Origin: Termitomyces sp. T153
Lineage: Eukaryota > Basidiomycota > Agaricomycetes > Agaricales > Lyophyllaceae
NCBI GenBank assembly: GCA_018296165.2
Contig: JACKQL020000010.1
Span: forward strand, 930,001 to 994,000
Length of the DNA: 64,000 nucleotides
Direction: 5' to 3'
In this document: piece by piece, positions 1-12,236 of the stretch
How the letters are laid out: every line of letters begins with the position of its first letter
How positions within the stretch are numbered: position 1 is the stretch's first letter
The notes under the pieces: generated by a model
Database searches by the model: none
What the model saw: only the letters and a program-made list of their open reading frames with translations
What the model was told of the DNA's origin: nothing
Program-made: the position numbers and the translations under genes

Positions 1-2391
1 TGGAGGGTGCAGAGTTGGGCAGTAATTCAATGGCATGGTCCCACTGCTTGCACTTTGGGAGTGAGTCAAATGAGGCTTTGGAGAACACATCCTCAAATGC
101 ATGGAGGTAGGAAGGTACAATGTCCTGAAACTCCTGGGGCACAGAGTTAGCAGCAAATGCCTGGGCCAGTCACTGGAATGTGGTCTGACTAGCCCAAATC
201 TCTGTGATAGAGGGTGGCAAATGTAAGGTGGTGGCATAAATCAAGTCCTCCACTTCTACTGCTTCATCTGGAAACTCCAGGTTGAGTATGCCTCCAAACT
301 CCTCTCTGTGTTCCTCCTCCAGGGCCCCACCACTACTCTTGTCATCCTTGTAGAGGGCCTCTCTATGGAGGAATACTGGGCACAGGGGATTCAGGATGTT
401 TAGGTCTGCAAAGGAAAAAGGGCCAGCATAGCATGTGTGAATGGCTGCGCACTCTCAAACTTGAGCCCAGCATTCTTTCTTGGCCTCATTGGTGTAGGCA
501 GAGCATTTGTGAGGGCACCAGCTTATTATTACCTTGCCCTTGGCCCAGTCTGCTTTGGGGTTGTGCTCCCAGAGCTATGTGAAACTAAGAATCATGTCCT
601 GCTTGCCCAAACTGGTAATAGCAAAGACTGCATGCTCCACATGATTTCAATAATGGAGGATGAGGTCAACCATGGAGCTAATAGTGCCTGCTTTGTTAGG
701 CATTCTGTTGATATTGAAGACGACTGGAATTGGCTTGGGAAGTGGCTGCATAGTCAGGCCATGGCACTTGACAAACTCCAAGTTCAAGAATAGTCCCATT
801 GCTCCACTATCTAGGAGCACAGTGACTCCATAAGCTTGCTGAGTGTCTATGGTCTCAATTTTCATATCAAGGCACAGTGAGTTGGCAGACAGGCTTGAAG
901 TCACCACATACTGTCAGGGCATTTGGTGCACTCAGGTAGGGTGGCACTGGCAGATCCTAGCTGGTGTTAGGAGACTTGGCTAAGGCTCCAGAGTTGGTAT
1001 TTGTACATCTGGAGGGGGATCTTGAGGTTCTTCTAACTTAGAATGAGGGGCATTGGAAAAGGCAATCTTATTTTCTAGCAACAGATATGAGAACCTGTTA
1101 GTACCTAGCAATGGAGGCATACACCTCATTCATTACTTAATTAAAAATCCTCCTCCAGTTCTGAGAGTGATATGCAAGTGCTAATCTCTTCTGGGATCAA
1201 CTCTGGCATTGACTTGTCTAGTGATGGAGCTCTGGCAGCATCCTTTATAGCCAACAGTTGCAGAAGGAGTTTCTCCTGCTCCACCATAGAGAGGTAGCAT
1301 ACCTCCAGACCCAAAGGGCAGTGTCATGCAAAATGCCCAGGCTTTTTGCATCTCTGATACAGTAATGGCACAGCATGGAGCTTTGGGGCTGCATTCACAT
1401 ACATGGAGATGCCTGGTGGCAAGGAGCATGGCACAGAGATGGCCAGAGTAGGGGCAGGTGTTGGGCAAGCAGGCACAGGGTACTAGAGGCTAATAACCAG
1501 CACAGGGCACTATATGGGATGCATGCAGCAGAGCTTCCATCAAATCTCCATGAGTTGCCACTGATTCCAAGCTACCTCATACCATGAGGGAATCCTCTTG
1601 TTGTCTGGGCAGCCCTCTGCAAGGTCATCAATGTGTTCTACCAATGCACCATCCTAGAAGGTGAGGCATAGTTGAAGACTGTCAGAGTAGGCAGCTTGCT
1701 TAACCAGTGCCTGGAAGGAGTCAATATCCTCATCCAGCATTTGCTTTCCTTGCCCATATTGCTCCCTATTGCATAGCATCAAGGTGGTGGTTTTGGCAGG
1801 GTCAAGCAGGAAAAACTCCATCTGGAAGTCCTTCTCAAAGGTGTCCCAGTCTGGAAAACTTCCAACACTTCTGGAGTGATAGAAGACTTGCTACACATAA
1901 GTGGAAGCACATCTGGACTTCATGTACAATAGTACCCAGGCTATCTTCAGTGCATTAGAGTCAAAGGCATCCCTGCTGAGGTGGATGTAGGTGAGGCAGG
2001 ACTGAAGAAAATGTTTCCTGCTGGAATGAGCACCATTGTACACATCTGGAAGGGTGGGGTGTGGAATCTGCAGTCATAAGATCACTAGAGCTGCAGAAGC
2101 AGGTACAGGAACTGTCAGAGTTGGTTCCACAACTAAGGGAGGTGTGAAGGTAGGGGGTGGGTGCTTGAGCACTGCCTGGAGTGATTTTGAGATAAGATCT
2201 GTGGTTTGATGGAGGGTGGAGAGTTTGGTTGTATGGTGGGTAAGAGATGATTGCATGAGTTGCACCTGGTTTTCTAGGTGTAGCAGGCAGGTCCAGGCTT
2301 TGTTCTGTGGAGCCAGAGCCTCTGTGGGGGTGTCTGGATTGGCAAGCTGAGACATAGAACTCCATGATGCTGAATCCTGGTGAGGAAGCAA
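1..2391 (-). pseudogene. Degenerate Ty3/Gypsy gag-protease fragment, cut by the window start
   Basis: Read on the minus strand, this is the 5' half of a Gypsy element. A coiled Gag N-terminus (LENQVQLMQ and following) lies near 2070-2350. A Gag core with a typical HLSRDAFDSNALK-like stretch lies near 1880-2020. A broken CCHC zinc knuckle lies near 1330-1385, where a CHYC half and a KKPGHFA half sit in different frames. A retropepsin with LLDSGAMGLF, followed by a PIPV segment, lies at 647-907. The first residues of the linker into reverse transcriptase (WDHAIELLP-like) lie at 1-60. Frames shift repeatedly and CpG is almost absent, so this is an old dead copy. RT, RNase H and integrase would lie before base 1. 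No LTR could be assigned with confidence. Confidence 0.75.
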
Positions 2392-2519
2392 CAGATAGAG
2401 GTTCCTTGTAGCTATGAGGGGCTTCCAGACCAGTTTTAGGAAACTTATTCTGCTGTAAGGGCAACTTCCAGGAGCAGCAGCTCAGAGTCATGCAGCTAGC
2501 TAGCAGAAGAGAACCCAAA

Positions 2520-3060
2520 GTATATTAGCAAGTATACAATGATACTACAGTAACTAGGAGAGTGACTAATGAGATAACATGGGAAGTCCTGCAGATTTCC
2601 AGAGATCTCTGAAGGTCTTGAACAAGCCCTGAAGACATTGAGCAAGCTGCACAGGCACTGGAACAAGCTGTGGAGGTCAGAAATGGAAGTCCCCTGACAC
2701 TAGTGGCTCAAGTGATACAACTAACATTGTATCTGAGCACTGGGCTGACATTATGAGCAATAAGGAAGCATCATCCTCACAGATGGACAAATGGGCCAGC
2801 TGAACTACTACTCATAGTTCACAATCAGAGATATCACACACAGGCAAGCTGAGTGCCCATTTATGCCTTCTGGCATGCATTAGAGCAACACACTAAATTA
2901 TCACTCTGCTCAATTCCTCCTGTAAGACTAGACAAACCTACAAACACTATCAATGTAGGGTGCTTCTGCCTCAGGGCCCCAGCACCAATCCATGGATGGG
3001 ATGCCATATCCCACCCTCTTTTTTCTTGTGTACTTTTATCATGAGTCCATTGATAGACTC
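2520..3060. other. Stretch without a recognisable gene
   Basis: No reading frame here resembles a known family, and the short open frames are not supported. The stretch lies between the Gag start of the minus-strand Gypsy fragment and a plus-strand polypurine-like tract, so it is probably transposon untranslated or junction sequence. Confidence 0.5.
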
Positions 3061-3190
3061 AAAAGGGGGGTATGTAACAAAGTGCCCATTACCCTTTCTT
3101 TTTTTTTTATTTCAATTATCATGCCCTGAGCACTTGGTGCTCATCTTGCATGTTACATACAACAGGTATTCTAAGCTATGAGAGCTGTGG
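3061..3190 (+). repeat. Polypurine tract and start of a plus-strand LTR
   Basis: AAAAGGGGGG at 3061-3070 is followed by TA and then TGTAACAAAG at 3073. The arrangement is the same as at the 3' LTR of the young retrotransposon (tract at 31196-31205, then TA, then TGTAACC at 31208). This suggests the 3' LTR start of an older, related plus-strand element. Its body was not recognised upstream and its end is unclear. Confidence 0.45.
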
Positions 3191-3439
3191 AATCTCTACT
3201 CCCCTATCTACATGGAGAAGGAGCAGATCAGTAATTCCTTACACCATTTAGACCATACTTCCCTGTTAGGTCCTTAGATAAGTGGTGGGGCTAGGATGCA
3301 AGGGCAGTGAAGCTACAAGAGCCCATGGAGTGGGCTGGGGGGGGGGATGAGCAGCAGGGCCATTGTTCCAAGCTAGTCTAGTGGTGTATCTAGTGGTTGA
3401 GGTGTGATGCCTCATGCCATAATTAAAAGAGTTTAGGTT

Positions 3440-5798
3440 GGGTGATTTTCAGGCACCCTATTAGTAGTGGCCCATATGTATGTGAGTTTGCAGCAGGTTT
3501 GTTTGGTGGTGTGCAGTTGGGGCAGTATTCAGAGATGAGTTGAATCTCTTGGTCACATCAATATATCTGGTTAAGTGTTTCAGAGCATTTGGTGCAGAGA
3601 GTAGATGTGGGATCAACTCAGCTTTTTTTCTTAATGTGTGGATGAGGTGCACAAACCATTCATGGTTGTAATAGGGGCACTTGAGGAGGAAGTGTTGCAT
3701 GCTCTCAATTGTCAAGCCCCAGCAGTAGGAGCAAACTGGAGTCTCTGAGTGCTTAATTCTAAAAACACTAACACTAACACATTCTGACTAATTGACATGG
3801 CCCCAGACCTGAGAACAACCACCCATGACCTTGGTCTGAACCCCCAAGAAGCAAGCCTAGATCAACACCCCACCTATTGACACCCTCAAAACACATTGGA
3901 GCCCCACAAAAAATCCCCCTAATGCCCCTGCCAAACTCTAGGAACCTCTTTGCAATGCCCTGCCAAACTCTGTTGACTCTGGGACTAGTTGACACAGATG
4001 GCATTAGTGGGCTTAATCTCCACCTCTGGATTTACTAGGAATTGAACTCCTACAAGCAACTCCTGCATGTTTCTACTTACTCATCCCCTCACACAAACTA
4101 AAACCTTGCATGGGCATTGAGGGGAGCATGGCCTGTACATAGCTGCATCAGTATGGCTGAGTGGTTTCTACTCAATGGAGAGATGAGGTGCATGTAGCTC
4201 TTTAAAGGGAGCAATTTGTCAAATTGCATGATGGCTCTGTATCTTGGCAACCTCTTCCACCAGTGTTTCCAGAAGGCTTGGAATATGACTTGGTCCACCT
4301 GCCTGAGTGCCAGGATGCTGGCTGGAAGGGGCTTTGAGTGGAGAAAGGCCAGGAGGAGGTTCTAGGGACTTAATGATTCTGCAGCTGCTGCCTTGGCTAG
4401 GGTGTTGGCCTTCTCATTGGGAAAGAATTCCTTGTGGCCTGGGGACCAGTGGAACTGGAGGCAGATGACATCCTATGTCCATGGGGACCATTCTGTTCCT
4501 GCAGCTGCTGCAGCATGCCTGTATAGTGCATTGATCAGTCTGTCTTGCTTTTTGTGAAGGTTCTCTGCTGCTATGTGTACCCTATCCAGCAGATAGTGTG
4601 TGGGGTGGGGTCTCTGGTTATCAAGAGCCTTTAGAGTTGATTGGCTGTCACTTCCACATATTTTACACCCAGTTAACCACCTGTTAAGGCCTTATAAGAT
4701 ATGGAGGCCCAGGCATAGTCCCATGATCTCTGCCTCATAAACTGTGTGCTCAGCACCTGAGCCAAGATGGTATTCTAGGTGTGACACCTCATCTCTGTTT
4801 ATGTAGAGAATGGCAGAAACCCTGACTCCTCCCTCAAGGCCAGATCTATTGCAGAACATGGCTGTGTTGGATTTTACAAAGGTCTCCTCAATCACATTAA
4901 GTGCTTCCTCTTTCAATGCTGGTATGTGAGTTGAAAACAATGGCTTGTAATTGGGATTGCATCTGACAAGCTGGACTTCTTTAATGCAGTTGGGGATAAT
5001 TCCTGTGTAGTGAAAGAAGTTGTGTAGGGGAGAGTAGTGGCATCAGACCAACCATTTTGCTGCTCTCCTGATTGGGCTGTGGAGGGAGTGAGTAACTGGT
5101 AGGGAAGCTAAATGTACTGCCACCCAGGTCAACACATTGCAGAAAAGAAGGTCTATGGGTAATAAGTTTGCATGGACCTCAAGCATATCACCTACAGAAG
5201 TGCAAAGTGCTCCCATCACTTGCTTTGCAACCAATCTTTGCATGGGGCTCAGCTTTTTTGATGCCACAACCAAGCCCAATCTGCATCCTCCATTAGTGGG
5301 TTCACTTACTCCCAAGAACCAAACATCTGCAGCATATGTAAAGGCTGGAGTGGCTACCATATTGTAGAGTTGCCAAATTCAATGTGCTGGCATGCCCCTC
5401 AAAGATACATGATAGCCTTGCAACCTATAAGGACCACCATGTTGCCTTAGCAGCAACCTTCTGAACATGTGCAGACTATTTCAGCCAGGTGTCAAAGTGG
5501 ACTCCTAGGTATTTATATGTCAGGACAGTAGCAATGACTTGGGCAGTCAAGAACCCATCTAGGTCAGTACAGGTCAGAGTGAGGGTGGGCAGATCATCAG
5601 CCAATTGGGAGTGGGGGAAATTCATTAGGGCTAGTTTGGTTAGTTCAAATGGAGACTTATGCTGCTGGGACCAATTGAAGCCACCTTGAGCATGCTCCAA
5701 CATGTTAGCCAGAATTCTGTGTGCCTCCTTGAGAGACTGTGCAACAGTGAGAAACATTGTGTCATTGATGAAACCAATCAACATTTCAGAGGTGCTAT
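3440..5798 (-). mobile_element. LINE (Tad-like non-LTR retrotransposon), 3' half
   Basis: On the minus strand, from high to low coordinate, it encodes: the RT catalytic motif C region (LIGFINDTMF, near 5740-5790); the RT thumb and connection (AFTYAADVWF, AHANLLPIDLL, 5043-5360); an RNase H domain (FCNRSGLEGG and HTVYEAEIMGL, 4692-4940); and the C-terminal segment with TGHAPLN (near 4110) followed by a CSYC and HFLLKCP cysteine-histidine module (near 3680-3760). Motif C should read F-x-D-D; here it is F-I-N-D. The ORF is frameshifted and CpG-poor. Its missing 5' half is at 17040-19370. A roughly 340-bp insertion interrupts the C-terminus at about 3765-4103. Confidence 0.85.
3765..4103 (-). repeat. 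Short insertion in the LINE C-terminus, SINE-like
   Basis: LINE coding sequence stops matching at about 4103 (after the APLNAHA residues) and resumes at about 3764 (IKHSETPVC). The intervening ~340 bp does not code. On the minus strand it contains a GAGTTCAATTCC segment (near 4035) resembling a Pol III B box, and ends in a short AACACT-type repeat. These are features of a tRNA-derived SINE, but no clear A box or target duplication was found. Confidence 0.4.
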
Positions 5799-6235
5799 TG
5801 TCATGACCCATTCCTAGAACTCTAGACCTCATTTCCAGCCACCTTGCTTCTCCAGAGTTCACTCCCATCTCCCCCTTTGACTTCCCCAACCTTTGCTCAC
5901 CCATGGCACCCACTCCAAGTAACTCCAACACTTTCCAGGCAAACCCTGATAGCCTCCTGGCAAACTCTGATGCTTTCCTTACAGCCATCAACACCTCCCC
6001 TGCCTCTTCTGAATCCCTGGAACCCTCTCTCACTGTTTCTGACTCTGGTGTATGTCATCAACTCATCATCCTAGTCTGCCTGACCAACTCCAGAGCATCA
6101 CAATGACCCTAGAATGGCCCACATTCTCAACTGATCCCATTAAAATATCACTGCAGCCCATCCCCTGATCACAACTGACACCCATCAACTCCACATAACC
6201 CCAACAAGCCCCACTGCCAAACCTGCTATCCCCAT
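5799..6235 (+). repeat. Truncated LTR copy D (plus orientation)
   Basis: It starts TGTCATGACCC exactly at the LINE break and aligns for about 430 bp with the plus-oriented LTR at 15987-17039 (shared blocks around CCATCAA, ACTGTTTCT and AACTGATCCCAT). Similarity stops at about 6235, inside the LTR. It is probably the 5' LTR of the plus-oriented element whose other end is at 17039. Confidence 0.65.
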
Positions 6236-6539
6236 CCTCAAGGCTAAGTTTTGGTCTAGGGGAGGTTCAGGTTGTTCCAGAGGTGCTGCAGATTCCCCAA
6301 TCAGAGGTGACCCTGGAGAAGTTTGCAGAGGCAGTGGGACAAGTGTGGGGTCCTCTGACTCTGGAGTGGTATCAGGTGGAGGCTCCAGTGAGTATTTTGC
6401 ATTGTTGTGCCAAGTCCTGAGCTGATTCAATTCCATAGTGTGCCCTTTGTGCTTGATACAGGGACCACTGCAGCTTTGAAGAGCCGACACAGGGGTCCCA
6501 GTGGGATAATTTAGTATGCATCCCATATCACTCAAGGCA

Positions 6540-7650
6540 TGAGAAGTGCCCAATTTTGTTGAGTTGGCAGGCAGCCTGCATATCAGAGGAGCAGGGATGG
6601 AATGTGGCATGGGTGGCTGCACAGTTGCTTGGGGGGCACAAGGGGAAGATATCAGGTCAGGAGTCTGGAGTGGAGAGCAGAGCAAGTGCAGGGCAGCCTG
6701 CAATGAAGATGGGGCTCCTGCAGAGTGGGCAGAGGGAGGGAGCTCCCACAGTGCATAACAAAGGGAAACAGAGGGCATCTCCCTCACCAGAGGTGGGGCC
6801 TAATAAGCAGGCATGGGGAACAGAATTGATGGTGGGCCCTCCCAGGCCACACATATACTCCTCCAGGTTGGGGGCCTTGGTGGGGGGGTCTAGCAGGGAT
6901 CCTGGTCCTTCTTCCACGGTCCCTGAGATGTTTTGGCAGCAGTGGGTGGAGGCATTATCCTGGCTGTTGGCATTGCACAAGGAGGAGATTTAAAGGATTG
7001 AAGGGAATCACAACAGGATCCAGCAGGAGCATGATAAGATGCAAAGGGATCAAGACTTGGCATGGCAGAAGTTAGAGGAGGCCATGCAGACAAGCATGGA
7101 GGGGTCACTGGAGGTGCAAGGGCTGCAGGAACAGTTGGTGCAATCAGAGGCATGGGTGGAGCAGAGAGTAGAGGTGCAGTAAGGGGCCGTGGAGGTAGAA
7201 GGAGTCAGAGTGGAGGTGGGGAGGCAGCACAAAGAGTGGCTGGCCAACAAGGTGGTCTCAGGGTAGAGAAGGGTACTGCATGAGTCCTTCTGCTTCTCAC
7301 CCCTTTAATCCACCTGACACTGGGCTATTTAAACTGGGTCCAACAGCACCATGTCCTCCTCAATGAAGCATTAGCTGCTCGCACCTCAATGTAAGACAGA
7401 TTGGCATGGATGCCTGAGAAGCTCCCATTAGAGTTAGAGCAGGGGTTCAGGCAGATGGGGCAGCTATTGGCAGGGCATCAGTGGAGGAGTGCGGCAGACC
7501 CTGGGGCATGGTGTGAGATAGCAACCAATGTGGGGGAGCCATTGCTAGGGCAGCTAGATGTCCTTATCATTGTGGTCACATAGATGGAGGTGGACCTAGT
7601 TAGAGGTAGAGTGCAGAGGATTCTGGAGGAGGAGAGGGAGTGAAGGGGGT
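6540..7650 (+). pseudogene. Degenerate plus-strand ORF rich in coiled coil, function unknown
   Basis: The plus strand reads as a broken protein with a basic low-complexity segment (KGKQRASPSPE, near 6764), then a charged helical region with Q/E heptads (near 7020-7260), then MPEKLPLELEQGFRQMG (near 7409) and a tail ending ILEEERE just before 7650. Single stop codons and frameshifts interrupt it. I recognise no enzymatic domain. Its position directly behind LTR copy D suggests internal sequence of that element or a captured host gene, but this is inference. Confidence 0.4.
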
Positions 7651-7870
7651 TTTTTTTTGGACTTTGATTTCTTGCTACCCTGCACTTTCCCCAGTCCTAT
7701 ATATATGATTTTTATATTTCCTAGCCTTGTATACATCAACTTTTGTGTGGTTCTGCTGAGCATGTGAGGTTTCAGATAGAGTGAGAGGGAAAGTAAGTGA
7801 AAACACATAGGGGATTACTTGTGGAAGTTGAATCCCTGATGAATCCAAAGGCAAGGGTTATGTCCACTAA
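7650..7870. other. Gap between the coiled-coil ORF and the Gypsy chromodomain
   Basis: No gene seen. A T tract at 7651-7659 and an AT-rich stretch near 7700 are the only marked features. The 3' LTR expected for the minus-strand Gypsy on its right was not found here. Confidence 0.4.
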
Positions 7871-8589
7871 TGCTATCTGTGTTCACTAGGCCCAGGGATC
7901 CTGGGGCTTGGTGGAGTGTCATCAATAGAAGTCCTAGAGTTTGTTGGAGGCTCCATCAAGGTTTTTTTGGAGTTCCCAAGTGTTGTCCTCAGGCCTGTAG
8001 CCCTTCTAATGGACCAAGTAGTAGGGTCAGTTGCAGACCATATGAGAGTCGAGGATTTGTTTGACCTCATAGTGATATTTGTTCTTGACTTCAATGGGGG
8101 GTAGTTGATTGGGGCATTGCCTGGGGAAGGGGTCTGGAGCATGTTTTTTGAGGAGGTGCACTTGAAATACAGGGTGGAGGCCCATCAAGCCTGGGGGTAG
8201 GTCAAGTTTGTAGGCATGCGCATCAAGACCTTCCAGAGGATTTTGAAGGGGCCAAGATGTTTGTGGTCAAGCTTAATGGAGGGCCTCTGGGTCTTAAAGT
8301 TGTGTCAATCAAGCCAAACCAAAGTGCTGGAGGGCCAAGTGGGAGTAGGAGTTCATCAGGCATTGGCATGCCTGGAGTAGGCTTGATTGGTAGTGTTGAT
8401 CTCACTCCAGAGGAACTGGTGAAGGAACTGGAGGTCTTTGGCAACTTTGTGAGCAATGTGGGAAGGAATATCTTTGAGAGATAGCATGAGTCAGGGGTTG
8501 TAGCCCTTGTTGGCATAAAAGAGGGAAACTCCAGTAGTGAAATCAGGCATATTGTTGTAGGTAAATTTGGTGAGGGAGAGTTCTACATG

Positions 8590-8946
8590 CTAGCTGTTCT
8601 GTAAATAGTTAACATAGAGGCAGAGATATTGTTCCAGTGCCTGGTCTACTTGTTCTGTCTGTCCATTGGTCACTGGATGGTAGGTGGTCAAAAGGTTGGT
8701 TTTTATTTTGAGTGCCTTGCATAGCAATTGCCAGAAATGGGAGACAAATAGGGGTCTGCAGTTGGAGATGATGTCATCCAGTAGTCCATGCTTGGAGAAT
8801 ACATGTTTGAGGAACAGTTTGGTGAACTCTGGAGCATTGTTGGTAGTGTGGCAGGGGATGAAGAGGGCTTGCTTGGTGAGGTGGCAGACAACAACAAGGA
8901 TTGTGTTGAAACCTTCAGAGTCTAGGAGTTTGACAATGTGATCCAT
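8590..8946 (-). pseudogene. Gypsy integrase catalytic core
   Basis: The frame contains MDHIVKLLDS at the first Asp, ISNCRPLFVSHFW at the second catalytic position, and NGQTEQVDQALEQYL around the Glu. In active integrases the second site reads S-D-R; here the Asp codon is AAC (minus-strand codon at 8761-8763), so the core is inactive. Its preserved frame nevertheless makes the family assignment secure. Confidence 0.8.
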
Positions 8947-9458
8947 TGAGATTGAGGACCAGGGGCACTGACCAATAGAGAGGGGCTTCAGTAGTCTGTG
9001 AGGGTGGTGGTGGGGTACCTTGGTTTGTAGACAAGGTTTGCAGGCCCTGATGTATCACATGATGTTCTTCTTCATTCCTGGCCAAAAGTAAGTCCAGGAG
9101 ATGAGCTGAAGGGTCTTACAAATTCTGAGGTGTCCATGGAGTTTGTAGTTGTGGTGTTGCTAGAGTATGTCAAGGCAAATGGACTTGTGGTCCAGAGCAT
9201 AGATTCATCCATTCCAGAGTAAGAGGCAGTGTCCAGGAACAGCATGAAGGGGTCCTTGTCATTTGACTTGTTGGCAGAGTTGTTGCAGGGGTTGTGCTGG
9301 ATGAAGAAAGAGTCCAGGGGTGAGTTTCTGATTCTGTGGAGGATTCCTTCTTCATTTAAAATCAGCATGGCATGCAGATGCTCAGGTGGGATGATGACTC
9401 AATGGTCCAATGTATTCTGCTCAGCTTCAAATGACTTCTTTGGATACATGTTGGACCT

Positions 9459-9941
9459 CTAAGTGAGTACATTGGGCTTCATGCCAAGTTGTCTGGGGTG
9501 GTAGTGGATGGTAAAGTCATACTCTGAGAGAGTTTCAGACCATTGAGCTTGGCAGCAGCTGAGTTGCTTCATAGTTGTGAAGTATTGCAGATTGTTATAG
9601 TCAGAGTAGACTTGAATGTGGTGTGGGAATCCCTCAAGGTAGGCCCACCACTGACAGAAGGCTTTGACAATTGCAAGGAGTTCTTTGTTGTAGATATTGT
9701 AGTTGAGCTCTGTGGGGATCATTGAACAGGTGTAGAAGGCAATGGGGCAGAGGTCCTTGCCTCCAGAGTCTGACTGGGAGAGTATTCCAGCAATAGTGTA
9801 GTCAGAGGCATTGCATTCAAGTACAATTGGCAGGGAGGGGTTGAAGTGGCAGAGGACCAGAGCAGAGGTGAAGGTCTTTTTGAGGAGGAGGAACACACTT
9901 TGGCACTTGCCATCCCAATCCCAAGGAGTGTTCTTCCACAT
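9459..9941 (-). pseudogene. Gypsy RNase H domain
   Basis: The open frame has the RNase H landmarks in order: VLECNASDYTIAGILSQ (first acidic site), YNIYNKELLAIVKAF (Glu), and IQVYSDYNNLQYF (Asp). It ends in the YHPRQLGMKPNVLT segment typical of the RNase H/integrase junction. The first catalytic Asp of the family is Asn here (ECNAS). Confidence 0.8.
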
Positions 9942-10184
9942 GAGTCAGTTGAGGAGTTTGGTGATTCAGAAGTAGTTGTCAATGAATTGGCAATAAAAGT
10001 TAGCAAACCCCAGAAATGACTGTACCTCCTTGACATTCTGTGGTGGGGGCCAGTTGAGTATGGCTTTGACCTTGGTGGGGTTCATGCATATGCCATCTGG
10101 AGTGATGATGACCCCAAAGTATTCAACCTCTATTGTATGGAAGGAGCATTTCTTAGGTTTGGCATGAAGATGGTACTCCCAGAG

Positions 10185-11011
10185 TCATTCTAAGATGCAG
10201 CAGACATGCTCTGGATGCTCCTCTGGCAAATTTGAGTAGATCAGTATGTTGTCCAAGTATACAATAACAAAGATGTTGTTCATGTCATGGAAGATATTGT
10301 TCATGAAATACTGGAAAGTGGTGAGGGAGTTAGTCATTCTGAAGGGCATTACTAGATACTCAAAGAGGCCATAATGGGTGTGGAAGGCAGTCTTCCATTC
10401 ATGCTCCAGAGCAATCTGGACATTGTTGTAGCCAGAGCAGAGGTCTATCTTTGCATAGATGTTGGCACTGTGGAGACAGTCAACAAGGTCTCCAATCAGG
10501 AGGAGAGGATACTGGTTCTCTTTGCTAACTTGGTTGAGTCCCCAATAATCAACACAAAGTCTGAACAATCTGTCCTTTTTCTTGGCAAATAGGACAGAGC
10601 ACCAGCAGCAGAGATCAATGGGCATATGAAGCCTTTGCCAAGCATTTCATTGAGGTAGTTCTTCAGGGCTCAGAGTTTGATCTCAGACATCTTGTAAGTT
10701 TTGCCAAATGGGGGTGAGGCACCTTCTTTGAGATTGATCTTGTAATTGTAGGAGCAATATGGAGGAAGTTCCTTTGCACCTTCAGAGAACACATCAGCAA
10801 ATTTATGATACTCTGGAGGAACTACTTTGTATAGGATCTGCTTCTCTGTTTTGCATTCTGGCAGGATAGTTTTGGTGAAGAGGTGCTCCTCTAGCAGGGC
10901 TGGCATGATCTGTAGTTGAAAGGCAGGGGTACCATCTTGCAAGATGTGCATGAAGGGGACAGTGCCAATGATTTTGATGTCAAGGTCTTTAAAGTCAATG
11001 GGGGTGGGCAA
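10185..11011 (-). pseudogene. Gypsy reverse transcriptase
   Basis: Two overlapping frames make up the RT. The first (10670-11011) holds the protease-RT linker with YHKFADVFSE and LPPYCSYNYKI. The second (10185-10625) has the finger and palm motifs CVDYWGLNQVSKENQYPL, AKIDLCSGYNNV and PFRMTNSLTTFQYFMN, and the catalytic box, which reads VYLDNILIY instead of YLDD. The Asn codon is AAC at 10248-10250. The domain is therefore both frameshifted and catalytically dead. Confidence 0.85.
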
Positions 11012-11332
11012 CAGGGTAGTAGTGGCTGAGTCCAGAGTGGTGGTGGAGTTGTTTGGAGAGGTGGAGCATCATTGGTTGGAGTACTGTGGGCCTTTGTATT
11101 GATTCCAGGGTATGTTAGGGGGCAGCCATCATGATTTGATCAGGAATAACCAAGGCAGAAGTGCATTTTCTTTACTTTCTGGGTCACCATCAGGAGTTGA
11201 GGGGCTTTGGATTGCTCTGGAGGTACCAGCATTAGGGTTGGGGGTGTCAGAGTCTGAGATAGACTGGAGGTGGAGGGGGATGGCAGCTGCTAGACTTGCT
11301 TTGGAGCCAGGGAATTGCATGGTGAGGTTCTT

Positions 11333-11632
11333 TCAGTCAATGTCAGAGTTGATGTCCTGCAGCCACAGAAGTCTGAGTACAATCAGAGTTGATGGGGGGA
11401 GTTGGGTGATGAGAAGCTGAGCCTGGAACCTGAGGGCATTGTCATGGTATTGAGTGATTCCCATTGTGGCAGGGCTTCTATCAAAGAGTTGGAGCTTGAG
11501 AAGTTTGTTGAGGTTGTTATGTTGGATGTCAAGTTGGCTGCTGATGAAGGTGCTAGAGGCACTGCTGTCAACAAGAGTGGGGAGGATCATAGGCAAGCCA
11601 TCAAGTTGAACATTGATGATAAATGACTGCAC
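11333..11632 (-). pseudogene. Gypsy aspartic protease (retropepsin)
   Basis: The frame reads LPMILPTLVDSSASSTFIS, matching the D-S/T-G-A-S-S-T-F-I pattern of fungal Gypsy retropepsins with the Gly replaced by Ser. It lies between the zinc knuckle and RT, as expected in a Ty3/Gypsy polyprotein. Confidence 0.65.
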
Positions 11633-12236
11633 AGACCTTGAGCAGGGCTGCAGGGGAGTCCAGAGTCAGTCAGGTTGTCCCAGTCAAGGCAGAGGGTGAG
11701 GCTGGGCCAGTTGATGTGTGGATTGGTGGAGTGGAGCCATGAGAAGCCTAAGACAATGGGGTGGAGGGGTGTAGTTTTGTGACAAGTAATTGGAGTTCTT
11801 ACTGTTGTCCATTAGCAAAGGTCATGGTTGTCTCTAGGCAGCATATGATATCTCCAGCAGTGGTGGGGTTGCCATTGAAGAGTTTGAGGAGGATCGGAGT
11901 GGGGAGGCATTGGAGGCATTGAGGAGTGAGTGCTGCCAGAGATTCATTAACAAAGTTATTCATGGCACTGCTGTCAACTAGTGTGGGGATGGAGTTGGTG
12001 GAGAAGGGGAGGCTGGTGTGGAGGGGGGAGTATGAGAGGTGTGGAAGGGGAGGTGTGCTGGGAGGGTGTCTGGAGAAAAAAACTATTGTATGGAGGAGTG
12101 TGGCTGGGGCAGAGAAGACATCAGTGTCTAGTCTGCAGTCTAGTGCATCTTTGAGACCTAAACTGCTGACTCATTTTCCATAAACTGATAGTCACAGTCT
12201 TCCCTGTCAATGGTCTATACAGCACATCCCATTACC

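Noticed and set aside
1961..2518. 185-codon minus-strand ORF as a gene
   Set aside because: It overlaps the Gag reading of the Gypsy fragment in another frame and has no family resemblance apart from that overlap.
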